DNA of 64,000 nt from Bacteroidia bacterium (lineage in GTDB: Bacteria > Bacteroidota > Bacteroidia > Cytophagales > JAAEPT01): NCBI GenBank assembly GCA_030431525.1, contig JAUIJC010000013.1, forward strand, positions 44,494 to 108,493, in the 5' to 3' direction. The notes under the pieces were generated by a model. That model had not been told where the DNA came from. It made no database searches and saw nothing but the letters and a program-made list of their open reading frames with translations. The translations under genes and the position numbers were made by a program. Within the stretch, counting starts at the first letter, position 1. Each line of letters opens with the position of its first letter. Shown one piece after another: positions 28,323 through 36,821 of this stretch.

Positions 28323-28360
28323 CAGTTATCAGTTAACAGTTAACAGTTATCGGTTAACTG
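28323..28360. repeat. Heptad array (CAGTTAA type) directly before ribD
   Basis: Five 7-bp units from 28323: CAGTTAT, CAGTTAA, CAGTTAA, CAGTTAT, CGGTTAA, then CTG. GTTAAC is itself palindromic, so the array can also fold on itself. The ribD start codon (28320) is 2 nt away. Confidence 0.85.
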
Positions 28361-28417
28361 TGGTGCATCGTGGTTATGTGGTTCTTTTCTCCAATGATTT
28401 TTTACAGCTTTCAAGCC

Positions 28418-28463
28418 CTGTAAGGGCGACATCTCTTAGCGATGGGTGAAACCCATCGACTAA
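28418..28463. repeat. Short palindromic repeats between ribD and prmC
   Basis: GCCCTGTAAGGGC (28415-28427) and GATGGGTGAAACCCATC (28441-28457) are two small hairpins. They resemble in form, not in sequence, the AGGTNNNAACCT palindromes of the polA and obgE leaders. Confidence 0.6.
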
Positions 28464-28482
28464 AAAAAACCATGGAGAAGCG

Positions 28483-28490
28483 TAGTTTTG
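28483..28490 (+). promoter_or_regulatory. Bacteroidota -7 element of prmC
   Basis: TAGTTTTG matches TAnnTTTG, 28 nt before the prmC ATG at 28519. Confidence 0.5.
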
Positions 28491-28518
28491 TGGGGCAATT
28501 CTCAATTATCTCATTCCT

Positions 28519-29367
28519 ATGACTGCGCAATCTCTCCATCGTTCCATCACCAATCGGCTGTCAGCCATTCATCCTCAAAGAGAGGCGGAAACCTTGGCTT
28601 TTTGGCTTTTGGAGCATTTTTATGGAGTGAATCGGACTGCGGTCATTTTGGACAGGGAACTCGATTCCAGTTCAAAAATACAGGAGGAATTGGAGGAAAG
28701 CCTTATTCGTCTGGAAAAAGGCGAGCCCATTCAGTACGTTTTGGGCGAGGCGCATTTTTATGGACATGATTTCAAAGTGAGGTCTGGCTGTCTGATTCCT
28801 CGGCCTGAAACAGAGGAGTTGGTCGACCGAATTGTCCAAGAGTTTCAGGGGAAGGCGCCCACGATTTTGGATATAGGTACGGGGAGCGGATGCATTCCAA
28901 TCAGCTTAAAATTGGCTTTGCCGAATGCCAAGGTTTCTACGGTGGATATAAGCACTATTGCGTTGGCTATTGCCCGTGAAAATGCCACGCATTTAGGGGC
29001 AGAGGTTACGTTTCATCAGACTGATATCTTGGATGAAGGATTTGAAATCAGTGAGCAATTCGATGTGGTGGTGAGTAATCCGCCTTACGTCTTGGAGGAG
29101 GAAAAGGCCGAGATGGAAGGCCATGTGTTGGACCATGAACCACACTTGGCTTTGTTTGTCCCGAATGAAAAGCCACTTCTGTTTTATGAGCGGATTGCGG
29201 ATTTTACAAAAAAGCATTTAAAAGCAGGTGGTGTGCTATTTTTTGAGATAAATGAGGCTTTTGGGGAGCAGACAAAAGCCATGTTGGAGGCAAGAGGCTA
29301 TAGTGACGTATGTATTATTCAGGATTTGCAAGGTAAAGACCGAATGGTGAGAGGATTATGGGGTTAA
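28519..29367 (+). CDS. prmC: Peptide chain release factor N5-glutamine methyltransferase
   Basis: 282 residues. The N-terminal helical domain contains EPIQYVLGEAHFYG (about 72-85), the SAM motif ILDIGTGSGCIPISL lies near 115-130, and the catalytic NPPY motif is in VVSNPPYVLEEE near 190. PrmC methylates the Gln of the GGQ motif in release factors. It is monocistronic. Confidence 0.95.
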   Translation: MTAQSLHRSITNRLSAIHPQREAETLAFWLLEHFYGVNRTAVILDRELDSSSKIQEELEESLIRLEKGEPIQYVLGEAHFYGHDFKVRSGCLIPRPETEELVDRIVQEFQGKAPTILDIGTGSGCIPISLKLALPNAKVSTVDISTIALAIARENATHLGAEVTFHQTDILDEGFEISEQFDVVVSNPPYVLEEEKAEMEGHVLDHEPHLALFVPNEKPLLFYERIADFTKKHLKAGGVLFFEINEAFGEQTKAMLEARGYSDVCIIQDLQGKDRMVRGLWG

Positions 29368-29405
29368 ATCAGATGAAATAAAAAGTGAATTTTCATCGGA
29401 ATTGA

Positions 29406-29413
29406 TATTTTTG
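29406..29413 (+). promoter_or_regulatory. Bacteroidota -7 element for the 130-residue ORF
   Basis: TATTTTTG matches TAnnTTTG, 37 nt before the ATG at 29451. Confidence 0.45.
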
Positions 29414-29450
29414 TGGAAAGGGGACTGAGTATTTTCAAATAGTTTTTCAG

Positions 29451-29843
29451 ATGGTTGAGTGCGTAGAAGAGCAACGAAGCTTGATAAAGACTCCCGTATG
29501 TGAATGGCACGAGGAGGATGGTATTATCATGTCCAAGTATCTGAAGGGAGTGGTGTTGAACTTGGAGGATACGAAGGAGATGGTTCGCATGCGTTTGGAG
29601 AAGCAAACTAAGGTGATGCCGATCTTTAATGACCCCACAGCCATGAAGTCCATTGAGAAGGAGGCGAGGGATTATTTGGCGAATGAGGGAAGTGAGGGCC
29701 TTTCGGCGGTTGCTATTTTGGTGACCAACAGCGTGGCCTATATGGCCTTTAATTTCTATGTAAAACTGTCCAAACCGAAGGTGCCAACAAAGTTTTTCAC
29801 AGATAAGGATGAAGCGATTGCTTGGTTGAAAACATTTGTGTGA
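29451..29843 (+). CDS. STAS-like (SpoIIAA-type) domain protein
   Basis: 130 residues, cytosolic. The order EWHEEDGIIMSKYLKGVVLNL (about 19-38), MPIFNDPTAMKSIEKEARDY, LSAVAILVTNSVAYMAFNFY and PTKFFTDKDEAIAWLKTF matches small Bacteroidota proteins of the STAS/SEC14-like DUF7793 kind. Their role is not known. It is followed by a terminator and the thiE-like gene. Confidence 0.55.
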   Translation: MVECVEEQRSLIKTPVCEWHEEDGIIMSKYLKGVVLNLEDTKEMVRMRLEKQTKVMPIFNDPTAMKSIEKEARDYLANEGSEGLSAVAILVTNSVAYMAFNFYVKLSKPKVPTKFFTDKDEAIAWLKTFV

Positions 29844-29888
29844 TGATAACTTTTCTGAGCTGATGGTTTTCCGTTGCTTAGAATTTAT

Positions 29889-29926
29889 CGCCCCTTCGGG
29901 TTCTATAGTCCTGAAGGGGCGTTTTA
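29889..29926 (+). terminator. Terminator after the STAS-like gene
   Basis: CGCCCCTTC pairs with GAAGGGGCG (with inner GG/CC), followed by TTTTACTTT. Confidence 0.85.
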
Positions 29927-29979
29927 CTTTAGCATAGGACCTTAATCCTTTGCCACAAAATCATGTCCTTGAGATTGGC

Positions 29980-29987
29980 TAATTTTG
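29980..29987 (+). promoter_or_regulatory. Bacteroidota -7 element of the thiE-like gene
   Basis: TAATTTTG matches TAnnTTTG, 22 nt before the ATG at 30010. No convincing -33 element. Confidence 0.45.
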
Positions 29988-30009
29988 CTATCTGAATGAT
30001 TTGACGCCG

Positions 30010-30603
30010 ATGGACCTGATTCTGATTTCCAATCCTGACCTGCTTTCCCGTGAGCGCGACACGGTGAAAACCCTTTTTACTGAGGCGAAAATTGACTGTT
30101 TTCATCTGCGCAAGCCTGAGGCTGATTTGGATCCTTACCGCAATGTATTGAACGGTGTTCCCGTGGAATTCCGCAATCGGGTAATGTTGCATCAATACCA
30201 TGAGGATTTGGCGGAACGCTTCAAAGTCAGGGGGATTCATCATCGAATGGATTCAGATTTTAATGCCGAATTCCAAGGTGTGCAAAGCAAGGCCATGCAT
30301 TCCATTCAGGAAATCAAGGACAACACCTTTCCTTATGATTATATCTTCCTGAGTCCTGTATTTGACAGCATTTCCAAAACGGACTACAAATCATCTTTTA
30401 ACCTTGAGGAGTTGGAGGCTTTTTTGAAAAGCCGAAAGGGTGGCCCAAAAATCATTGCCTTGGGAGGCATCACTGCCGAAACCGCAAAGCAAGCCAAGAA
30501 AATGGGTTTTGACGGGGTGGCTGTGATGGGCTACGTCTGGCAGGAAATCAGGCTTGATAAAATGATTGCACGCTATCAAGAGGTGAGGGAGGCTATCCTA
30601 TAA
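30010..30603 (+). CDS. Thiamine phosphate synthase-like protein (ThiE/TenI)
   Basis: 197 residues from MDLILISNPDLL. The TIM-barrel pattern of ThiE/TenI is visible: DCFHLRKPEADL (about 31-42, substrate Arg/Lys), a central HH (GIHHRMDSDF), YIFLSPVFDSISKT (about 115-128, catalytic loop S-x-V-F-S-T) and GGITAETAKQAKKMGFDGVAV. The usual ThiE phosphate-loop is partly changed, so a TenI-type thiazole tautomerase is an alternative. An in-frame TTG is 9 nt upstream. No other thi gene is adjacent. Confidence 0.8.
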   Translation: MDLILISNPDLLSRERDTVKTLFTEAKIDCFHLRKPEADLDPYRNVLNGVPVEFRNRVMLHQYHEDLAERFKVRGIHHRMDSDFNAEFQGVQSKAMHSIQEIKDNTFPYDYIFLSPVFDSISKTDYKSSFNLEELEAFLKSRKGGPKIIALGGITAETAKQAKKMGFDGVAVMGYVWQEIRLDKMIARYQEVREAIL

Positions 30604-30660
30604 TGCGCTTTGAAAGGCCGACATATTTTCAGCTTAGGATGGAATCCTAAGCCGTCTAAT

Positions 30661-30668
30661 TATATTTG
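30661..30668 (+). promoter_or_regulatory. Bacteroidota -7 element of argD, with a structured leader
   Basis: TATATTTG matches TAnnTTTG, 75 nt before the argD ATG. The leader holds two small hairpins: GGGTAATGCCC (30680-30690) and ATGGGA...TCCCAT (30697-30716). Confidence 0.5.
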
Positions 30669-30743
30669 CGACATGAAAGGGTAATGCCCTATGCCTATGG
30701 GAAACTTGAGTCCCATTCTTTAATAGTTAAATGAATTATCCGC

Positions 30744-31871
30744 ATGGATCTCTTTAAAGTATATCCCCTCTTCGACATCACCATTGAAAAAGGACAAGGC
30801 TCCTACGTTTGGGATTTCGAAGGCACAAAATATTTGGACCTCTACGGTGGTCACGCTGTGATTTCTGTAGGTCACAGCCACCCGACCTATGTTTCCAAGA
30901 TTTCAGAGCAATTGAACAAGATTGGGTTCTATTCCAACTCCGTTCAGATTCCATTGCAAAAGGAGCTTGCCCACAAGTTAGGGGAGGCCTCTGGTCTGCA
31001 TGACTACCAGCTTTTCCTTTGTAACTCTGGTGCTGAGGCTAATGAGAACGCCTTGAAGTTGGCGTCTTTTGTTACTGGAAAAAAGAAGACTATCTCTTTC
31101 AGTAAAGGTTTCCACGGTCGTACCTCTTTGGCGGTGGCCGTTACGGACAATCCGAATATTGTTGCTCCAGTCAACGAGACGGAGAACAAGCTGATTTTGC
31201 CGTTTGATGATGAATCTGCTTTGGAGAAAGCGTTCGCTGAAAACGAGATTTCCTCTGTTATTTTGGAGCCAATTCAAGGTATTGGTGGCATCTATATGCC
31301 AAGCCAAAGTTTTGTGGAAAAGATCCGTTCCCTTTGTGACGCTAACAATGCGCTCTTCATTTCGGACGAGGTACAGGCGGGTTACGGCCGAAGCGGGAAG
31401 TTCTTCTCTTTGGATCACTACAATGTGACTGCGGATATCTATTCCATGGCCAAAGGCATGGGTAATGGCTTCCCGATTGGAGGCATCGCCATCGCTCCAA
31501 AATTTGAAGCCAAGTTTGGCATGTTGGGTACAACCTTCGGTGGTAACCACTTGGCTTGCGCTGCTGGTGTAGCCGTATTGGACATTCTCCGTGAGGAAAA
31601 CTTGGTGGAGAACTCAGCCAAATTGGGTGAGTATGTCATGGAGCAGTTGAAAGGTATTTCCGGTATCAAGGAAATCCGTGGCAAAGGCTTGATGATTGGC
31701 ATTGAGTTGGAGCAGGAAGCTGGTCCTGTGCGCAAGCGCATCCTCGATGAGTTCAAGATTTTCACGGGCTCTGCATCCAACAAAAACACCATCCGTCTGT
31801 TGCCTGCGCTCAACGTGAAGAAAGAGGAGCTTGATGCCTTTGTTGAGGCGTTGAAGGCGGTATTGGCTTAA
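30744..31871 (+). CDS. argD: Acetylornithine/succinylornithine aminotransferase
   Basis: 375 residues. Class III aminotransferase landmarks are intact: CNSGAEANENALKLA (about 93-107), FHGRTSLAVAVTD, ISDEVQAGYGRSGKF (Asp for the PLP pyridine N, about 206-220) and the Schiff-base Lys in SMAKGMGNGFPIGG (about 235-248). The N-terminus (MDLFKVYPLFDITIEKGQG) is that of Bacteroidota ArgD. It makes N-acyl-ornithine in arginine biosynthesis and is followed by argF'. Confidence 0.93.
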   Translation: MDLFKVYPLFDITIEKGQGSYVWDFEGTKYLDLYGGHAVISVGHSHPTYVSKISEQLNKIGFYSNSVQIPLQKELAHKLGEASGLHDYQLFLCNSGAEANENALKLASFVTGKKKTISFSKGFHGRTSLAVAVTDNPNIVAPVNETENKLILPFDDESALEKAFAENEISSVILEPIQGIGGIYMPSQSFVEKIRSLCDANNALFISDEVQAGYGRSGKFFSLDHYNVTADIYSMAKGMGNGFPIGGIAIAPKFEAKFGMLGTTFGGNHLACAAGVAVLDILREENLVENSAKLGEYVMEQLKGISGIKEIRGKGLMIGIELEQEAGPVRKRILDEFKIFTGSASNKNTIRLLPALNVKKEELDAFVEALKAVLA

Positions 31872-31876
31872 TTTGA

Positions 31877-31957
31877 GACATTAGAAAGTAGACATTGGAC
31901 CTTAGCTGAACGAGCTAAGGTCCAATGTCTAAAAGCAAAGCGGTCTAAGGTCCGTTA
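31877..31957. repeat. Heptad array and perfect 17-bp hairpin between argD and argF'
   Basis: Units GACATTA, GAAAGTA, GACATTG, GACCTTA run from 31877. The arm at 31891-31907 (GACATTGGACCTTAGCT) is exactly complementary to 31913-31929 with loop GAACG. A further TCTAAGGTCC copy lies at 31944-31953. It has no T run of terminator type, so it more likely alters argF' expression than stops it. Confidence 0.85.
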
Positions 31958-31972
31958 ATTCAGATATAAGAA

Positions 31973-32920
31973 ATGAAACAATTCACCTCCGTTCACGACG
32001 TCAAGGATATTGATAAGTTGGTTGCTGATGCGTTGGCGGCCAAAGCGAATCCATTTGCCAACAAGAAGCTTGGGGAGAACAAGACGATGGGTATCATCTT
32101 TTTGAACCCGAGTTTGCGTACCCGATTGAGCACCCAAAAGGCCGCCCGAAACTTGGGTATGGAAACCATGGTCATGAATTTTGGAGGTGAGGGTTGGAAC
32201 CTTGAGACCGAGGACGGCGTGGTGATGAACGGCAATAACCAAGAGCATATTAAGGAAGCAGCTGCGGTCATTGGGCAGTATTGCGATGTGATTGGCATTC
32301 GTTCATTTCCTTCTTTCGAGGATCGAGAAAAAGACTATCAGGAGAAGATCCTGAAGGATTTTATCAAATATTCTGGTCGTCCGGTAGTGAGCTTGGAGTC
32401 AGCTACGCGCCACCCATTGCAGTCTTTGGCTGATTTGGTGACCATTACTGAATTGAAAAAAGTTGAGCGTCCAAAAGTTGTGTTGACTTGGGCACCACAT
32501 CCACGCCGTTTGCCACAGGCAGTGTCCAACTCTTTTGCTGAGTGGATGAATAAGGCTGATGTGGATTTGGTGATTACTCACCCAGAAGGTTATGACTTGT
32601 CACCTGAGTTTGTCGGCAACGCGCAAGTGACCAACAATCAGGATGAGGCTTTTGAAGGAGCGGACTTCGTTTATGCTAAGAACTGGTCAACCTATGAGCC
32701 TTATGGCCAGATTCTGTCACAGGATCCTTCTTGGACCATCACCGAGGAAAAAATGGCATTGACCAATCAAGGTAAGTTCATGCACTGTTTACCAGTTCGC
32801 CGTAATGTGATTGTTTCTGATGGTGTTTTGGATAGTGATAGTTCGGCGGCCATTCAGCAGGCGGGTAACCGTGAGTGGGCGGCCCATGCTGTGATTCAAG
32901 AAATTTTGCGAGGGTTATAA
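31973..32920 (+). CDS. argF': N-acyl-ornithine transcarbamylase (ArgF' type)
   Basis: 315 residues. The carbamoyl-phosphate loop SLRTRLSTQKA (about 47-57) replaces the STRTR of ordinary OTCase, and the sequence closely follows the Bacteroides succinylornithine enzyme (SGRPVVSLESATRHPLQSLA; VVLTWAPHPRRLPQAVSNSF; HCLPVRRN). The residue known to choose between succinyl- (Pro90) and acetyl-ornithine (Glu92 in Xanthomonas) is Gln90 here (GNNQEH). The preferred substrate is therefore uncertain. It lies downstream of argD on the same strand. Confidence 0.93.
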   Translation: MKQFTSVHDVKDIDKLVADALAAKANPFANKKLGENKTMGIIFLNPSLRTRLSTQKAARNLGMETMVMNFGGEGWNLETEDGVVMNGNNQEHIKEAAAVIGQYCDVIGIRSFPSFEDREKDYQEKILKDFIKYSGRPVVSLESATRHPLQSLADLVTITELKKVERPKVVLTWAPHPRRLPQAVSNSFAEWMNKADVDLVITHPEGYDLSPEFVGNAQVTNNQDEAFEGADFVYAKNWSTYEPYGQILSQDPSWTITEEKMALTNQGKFMHCLPVRRNVIVSDGVLDSDSSAAIQQAGNREWAAHAVIQEILRGL

Positions 32921-32960
32921 TCGTAGCGGCAAGGAATGCCTTGTCTCCATGAATAAAATA

Positions 32961-32996
32961 AAAGCCCCTGTTTTCTGAATGAAAACAGGGGCTTTC
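32961..32996. terminator. Bidirectional terminator after argF'
   Basis: AAAGCCCCTGTTTTC pairs with GAAAACAGGGGCTTT around TGAAT; argF' and the EF-hand gene converge here. Confidence 0.9.
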
Positions 32997-33015
32997 TCAT
33001 GGTTAGAACTAAGCT

Positions 33016-33351
33016 TTATTTAAAAGTTTTGTCCAACCAATTGTCAAAGGACTTACCGAAGTCCTCACTTTTACGCTGCTTGGCTTTTTCCTTCTCTTCG
33101 ATACTAATCACACCGTTTTTGTCGGTGTCGATGGTGTTGAAGGCGTATTCACTACGCTTCATAAACTCATCTTTGTCGATCGGCCCAAAGTTGGATTTCA
33201 CGTATCCATCCTTGTCACGGTCAATCTTCTTGAATTCCTTTTCAGATTCACTCAAGAATTGGGATTTCGTCATTCCCGCCTTCTGTGCGAAGAGTGCGAA
33301 AGGAGCCATTGCTAACAAGCCGCTTATAACCAAATGTTTTGTTTTCATCAC
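33016..33351 (-). CDS. Secreted EF-hand calcium-binding protein
   Basis: 111 residues. Signal peptide LVISGLLAMAPFALFAQ. Two EF-hand loops are visible: DRDKDGYVKSNF (about 45-56, extended by a short insertion) and DTDKNGVISIEE (about 76-87), the second canonical. A periplasmic calcium-binding role is inferred; no partner domain is present. A second ATG one codon in is equally possible as start. Confidence 0.8.
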   Translation of the reverse strand: MMKTKHLVISGLLAMAPFALFAQKAGMTKSQFLSESEKEFKKIDRDKDGYVKSNFGPIDKDEFMKRSEYAFNTIDTDKNGVISIEEKEKAKQRKSEDFGKSFDNWLDKTFK

Positions 33352-33463
33352 AGTTAATTGACTGGTTCAATTCCAAAACGCCCTATAGGGTAATCCCCAT
33401 CAAAGAGTTGGTTGAAGTCAAGTCAACGCTCGGCCAAATGCTTTAAATAACGGATAATAAAAA

Positions 33464-33494
33464 AGCGCCTTCCCCAAAATGTAGGAAAGGCGCA
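33464..33494 (-). terminator. Probable terminator of dxs
   Basis: GCGCCTTCC pairs with GGAAAGGCGC (one bulge), and on the minus strand is followed by a TTTTTTATTA run. It is 28 nt past the dxs stop. Confidence 0.65.
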
Positions 33495-33521
33495 TGTCTT
33501 ATTTGGCAAAGCCCGACTGTG

Positions 33522-35516
33522 TTAGGTCAATTGAAAGTGGGCGATGGCGTGAAGTTCCTCAGCGGTTTCAATGATGGCGTCTGTGTCGTAATGACATTCC
33601 TTGTGGAGCTCAGGCTGTTCACCGTGGTCCACCACGCGGTCTGGGATGCCAAGGCGACGAACGATATGCTTGGTGTAGCCGTGCTCAGCAGCAAATTCCA
33701 AAATGGCGCTACCGAATCCACCCATGAGGCAGCCGTCTTCTACGGTGATGACTTTTGGATACTTCTTGAATACCTTATGTAAAAGCGCCTCGTCCAATGG
33801 CTTCGCAAAGCGCATATCAAAGTGTCCGATATTCAGGCCTTTCTTTTCTAAGGATTCAGAGGCTTTCACCGCATAGTTGCCCACATGTCCAAAGGAAAGG
33901 ACAGCGATATCTTCGCCTTCCTTAATGGTGCGTCCCGTGCCGATTTCCATTTTTTCAAATGGCGTTCTCCACTCAGGCATTACGCCTTTTCCGCGTGGGT
34001 AGCGAATGCAGAACGGACCTTGGTCAGGCAGTTGGGCCGTGTACATGAGGTTTCGCAACTCCTGTTCGTTCATTGGAGCGGAAACCACCAAGTTCGGAAC
34101 GCAACGCATAAAGGCGATGTCGTAAGCCCCGTGGTGTGTGCCGCCGTCAGCTCCGGCAATGCCAGCACGGTCCAAACAGAAGATTACAGGAAGCTTTTGG
34201 ATGCAAACGTCGTGAATGACTTGGTCATAGGCGCGCTGCATAAAGCTTGAGTAGATGTTGCAATAAGGCACCATGCCTTGTGCCGCCAATCCCGCTGAGA
34301 AAGTCACAGCGTGTTGTTCGGCGATGCCCACGTCAAAGGCGCGGTCGGGCATGGCTTCCATCATCAAGTTCAAGGAAGAACCAGATGGCATAGCTGGCGT
34401 AATGCCTACAATTTTGTCATTGGCCTTAGCCAGCTCGATGATGCTGTGGCCAAAAACATCTTGGTATTTCGGTGGCTCCGGCTGTTTTGGGACGGATTTG
34501 ATAATCTCTCCCGTGTTTTTGTCGAACAAGCCTGGGGCGTGCCACTTGGTTTGGTCTTTTTCCGCCAGCTCAAAGCCCTTGCCCTTGGTGGTGATGCAGT
34601 GCAGCAGTTTTGGGCCTGGGATTTTTCTCAAATCCTCGAACACGCTGAGCATGTGATCAATGTCATGACCATCCACAGGACCGAAGTAGCGAAGGTTCAG
34701 CGACTCAAAAAGGTTGCTGTGTTTGAGCAAAGTGGACTTGATGCCTTTCTCGATGGAATGCAAAATGTCCTTGGCGTTTTGCCCGATGCCTTTAGCCTTT
34801 TTAAGGCTGTTGCCGATATCATCCTTCACCTTGTTGTAAAAGGAGGAAGTGGTGATGTCGGTTAGGTAATCCTTCAATGCGCCCACATTTGGGTCAATGG
34901 CCATGCAGTTGTCATTCAAGACAATCAGCAGGTTGGCGTCTTCCACACCAGCGTGGTTCATGGCCTCAAAGGCCATTCCTGCGGTCATAGCGCCATCACC
35001 GATGACGGCGATATGTTGGCGGTCCTCCTCGCCTTTGAGCTTGGAGGCGATGGCCATACCCAATGCCGCTGAGATGGAGGTGGAGGAGTGCCCCACGCCG
35101 AAAGCATCGTACTCGCTTTCTGAGCGTTTCGGGAATCCTGAGATGCCTCCGTATTTGCGGTTGGTGTGAAAAACATCCTTACGGCCAGTCAAAATCTTGT
35201 GGCCGTAGGCTTGGTGCCCAACATCCCAAATCAATTGGTCGTATGGAGTATTGAAGATATAGTGGAGCGCAACGGTGAGCTCGACCACTCCAAGGCTGGC
35301 GCCAAAGTGACCGCCATGAATGGATACGCTGTCCACAATGTACTGCCGGAGCTCCTCACAAAGTTGTGGCAGGTCCTTTCGGGCCACTTTTTTGAGGTCT
35401 TCGGGAGTGTTAATCTTGGAGAGTATGTTGCCCTGTTCAATCACAGTTCTGGTAGCTTGAATGAGGCCGTTTTGGCTAGGAAAAAGTATTCGTTGGGAGC
35501 AGGTGAATAATTCCAT
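33522..35516 (-). CDS. dxs: 1-deoxy-D-xylulose-5-phosphate synthase
   Basis: 664 residues from ATG at 35516. Thiamine-diphosphate domain: HGGHFGASLGVVELTVALHY (about 68), VIGDGAMTAGMAFEAMNHAG (GDG motif), VLNDNCMAIDPNVG (NDN). Transketolase-like domain: FDVGIAEQHAVTFSAGLAAQ and DRAGIAGADGGTHHGAYDIA. First step of the MEP isoprenoid pathway. The first ~24 residues are not typical of DXS; a GTG at 35444 (VIEQGNILSKINTPEDLKK) would give a more usual length, so the start is uncertain. It is divergent from the flippase-like gene. Confidence 0.95.
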   Translation of the reverse strand: MELFTCSQRILFPSQNGLIQATRTVIEQGNILSKINTPEDLKKVARKDLPQLCEELRQYIVDSVSIHGGHFGASLGVVELTVALHYIFNTPYDQLIWDVGHQAYGHKILTGRKDVFHTNRKYGGISGFPKRSESEYDAFGVGHSSTSISAALGMAIASKLKGEEDRQHIAVIGDGAMTAGMAFEAMNHAGVEDANLLIVLNDNCMAIDPNVGALKDYLTDITTSSFYNKVKDDIGNSLKKAKGIGQNAKDILHSIEKGIKSTLLKHSNLFESLNLRYFGPVDGHDIDHMLSVFEDLRKIPGPKLLHCITTKGKGFELAEKDQTKWHAPGLFDKNTGEIIKSVPKQPEPPKYQDVFGHSIIELAKANDKIVGITPAMPSGSSLNLMMEAMPDRAFDVGIAEQHAVTFSAGLAAQGMVPYCNIYSSFMQRAYDQVIHDVCIQKLPVIFCLDRAGIAGADGGTHHGAYDIAFMRCVPNLVVSAPMNEQELRNLMYTAQLPDQGPFCIRYPRGKGVMPEWRTPFEKMEIGTGRTIKEGEDIAVLSFGHVGNYAVKASESLEKKGLNIGHFDMRFAKPLDEALLHKVFKKYPKVITVEDGCLMGGFGSAILEFAAEHGYTKHIVRRLGIPDRVVDHGEQPELHKECHYDTDAIIETAEELHAIAHFQLT

Positions 35517-35697
35517 TTCCCCTCATCACTATAAAATTAACATATTTTTTCGGGAAAGCATTTGGCTCCTTCCTGCTTAAATAAGTCATGGTATGCTGGA
35601 TGAAGGTGTTTGTTGGTCATGACTGTTTTTTTGATGACCTGCTTTTAATGATAGGGTAAAGAATGGGGTGTAATTTCCCTTTCTGTGGATGATGGTC

Positions 35698-35705
35698 TAC
35701 CTTTG
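35698..35705 (+). promoter_or_regulatory. Bacteroidota -7 element of the flippase-like gene
   Basis: TACCTTTG matches TAnnTTTG, 45 nt before the ATG at 35751. Confidence 0.5.
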
Positions 35706-35750
35706 TGTGCCTGAAAACCCTTCAAAAGATGCCCCAAAGGGCGATTTTAG

Positions 35751-36821
35751 ATGAGTAACCAGGAAAAAAATGTCCGTAGTACGTTCAGTCCGGGGAAGGT
35801 TTTTGTCGCCATCCTGATTGGGTTGGTGGTCAATGCCTACCTGATTTACAGGGAACTGGAGGATACAGGGAAGTCGATTGGTGATTTGTGGGAGGACATT
35901 TCTCATCCTTTTTGGGGATGGTTACTCCTGTCAGTGGTGGTGTTAGTGATTCGGGATGCGGGATATACCTACCGGATTCGTAATCTGACGCATAAGGAGC
36001 TGTCGTGGAAAAGTAGTCTTTACACCATTTTGCTTTGGGAATTTGCGTCAGCGGTGACGCCTTCCGTGGTGGGAGGTACGGCTGTGGCGGTGTTTATTCT
36101 TTCCAAGGAAGGCATCCGATTCGGGAAGGCTTTGGCTTATGTGATGTTGACGGCCATTTTGGACAACGTCTTTTTTTTAGTGGCCGCCCCTTTGGCCTTG
36201 TTTCTTGCTCCAGGTGAGGTGTTTCCAAAAATATCTTCCTTCTCGCTGGATTTCAGATACCTCTTCTTTATCAGTTACGGACTGATTGCCTTCTACACCT
36301 TGTTGATGGCCTATGGGCTGTTGATCAATCCAAGGGCTTTTAAGTGGCTCTTGGTCAAGATGACGCGTTGGACGATTCTTCGCCGTTGGAACCACAAGGC
36401 CCTTATGCACGGCAATGAGATGCTTTTGGCTTCCCGTTCTCTCAAAGGTATCGGAGTGACTTATTGGTTGAAAGCTATTGGCTCGACCTTTTTGGTGTGG
36501 ACTGCCCGTTATTTGATGCTCAATTGTTTGTTGGCCGCCTATTGGCCAGGTATGCATCTGGATGATCACTTGACAGCTTTTTCTAAGCAAATCCTGTTGT
36601 GGGTGACCCAGTTGATTTCACCAACGCCAGGGGCAAGTGGCTTTGCTGAGGCAGTATTGAAGTACTTCTTTGCGGGAACTTTTGTGGCGGGAATCATTTC
36701 GTCCTTGGCCCTTCTTTGGCGGGGCATGACGTACTACGCCTATCTATTGATTGGCTCCTTCGTATTCCCAAAATGGTTGGCAAAGGTGAATAAAGTCAAA
36801 CCTATTCAACCAAAGTCGTAA
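35751..36821 (+). CDS. Flippase-like membrane protein (UPF0104/LPG-synthase TM domain)
   Basis: 356 residues with about eight transmembrane segments. Family landmarks: LLSVVVLVIRDAGYTYRIRN (about 63-82), WEFASAVTPSVVGGTAVAVF (about 101-120) and SPTPGASGFAEAVLKYFF (about 285-302). These resemble the MprF/AglD-type flippase domain without a synthase domain, so lipid or lipid-linked sugar transfer across the inner membrane is likely. The 3' end overlaps the convergent secreted-protein gene by 20 nt. Confidence 0.8.
   Translation: MSNQEKNVRSTFSPGKVFVAILIGLVVNAYLIYRELEDTGKSIGDLWEDISHPFWGWLLLSVVVLVIRDAGYTYRIRNLTHKELSWKSSLYTILLWEFASAVTPSVVGGTAVAVFILSKEGIRFGKALAYVMLTAILDNVFFLVAAPLALFLAPGEVFPKISSFSLDFRYLFFISYGLIAFYTLLMAYGLLINPRAFKWLLVKMTRWTILRRWNHKALMHGNEMLLASRSLKGIGVTYWLKAIGSTFLVWTARYLMLNCLLAAYWPGMHLDDHLTAFSKQILLWVTQLISPTPGASGFAEAVLKYFFAGTFVAGIISSLALLWRGMTYYAYLLIGSFVFPKWLAKVNKVKPIQPKS

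Noticed and set aside
35444..35516. dxs start at GTG 35444
   Set aside because: It would give a more usual DXS length, but no better initiation signal is visible than for the ATG at 35516; kept as an alternative only.
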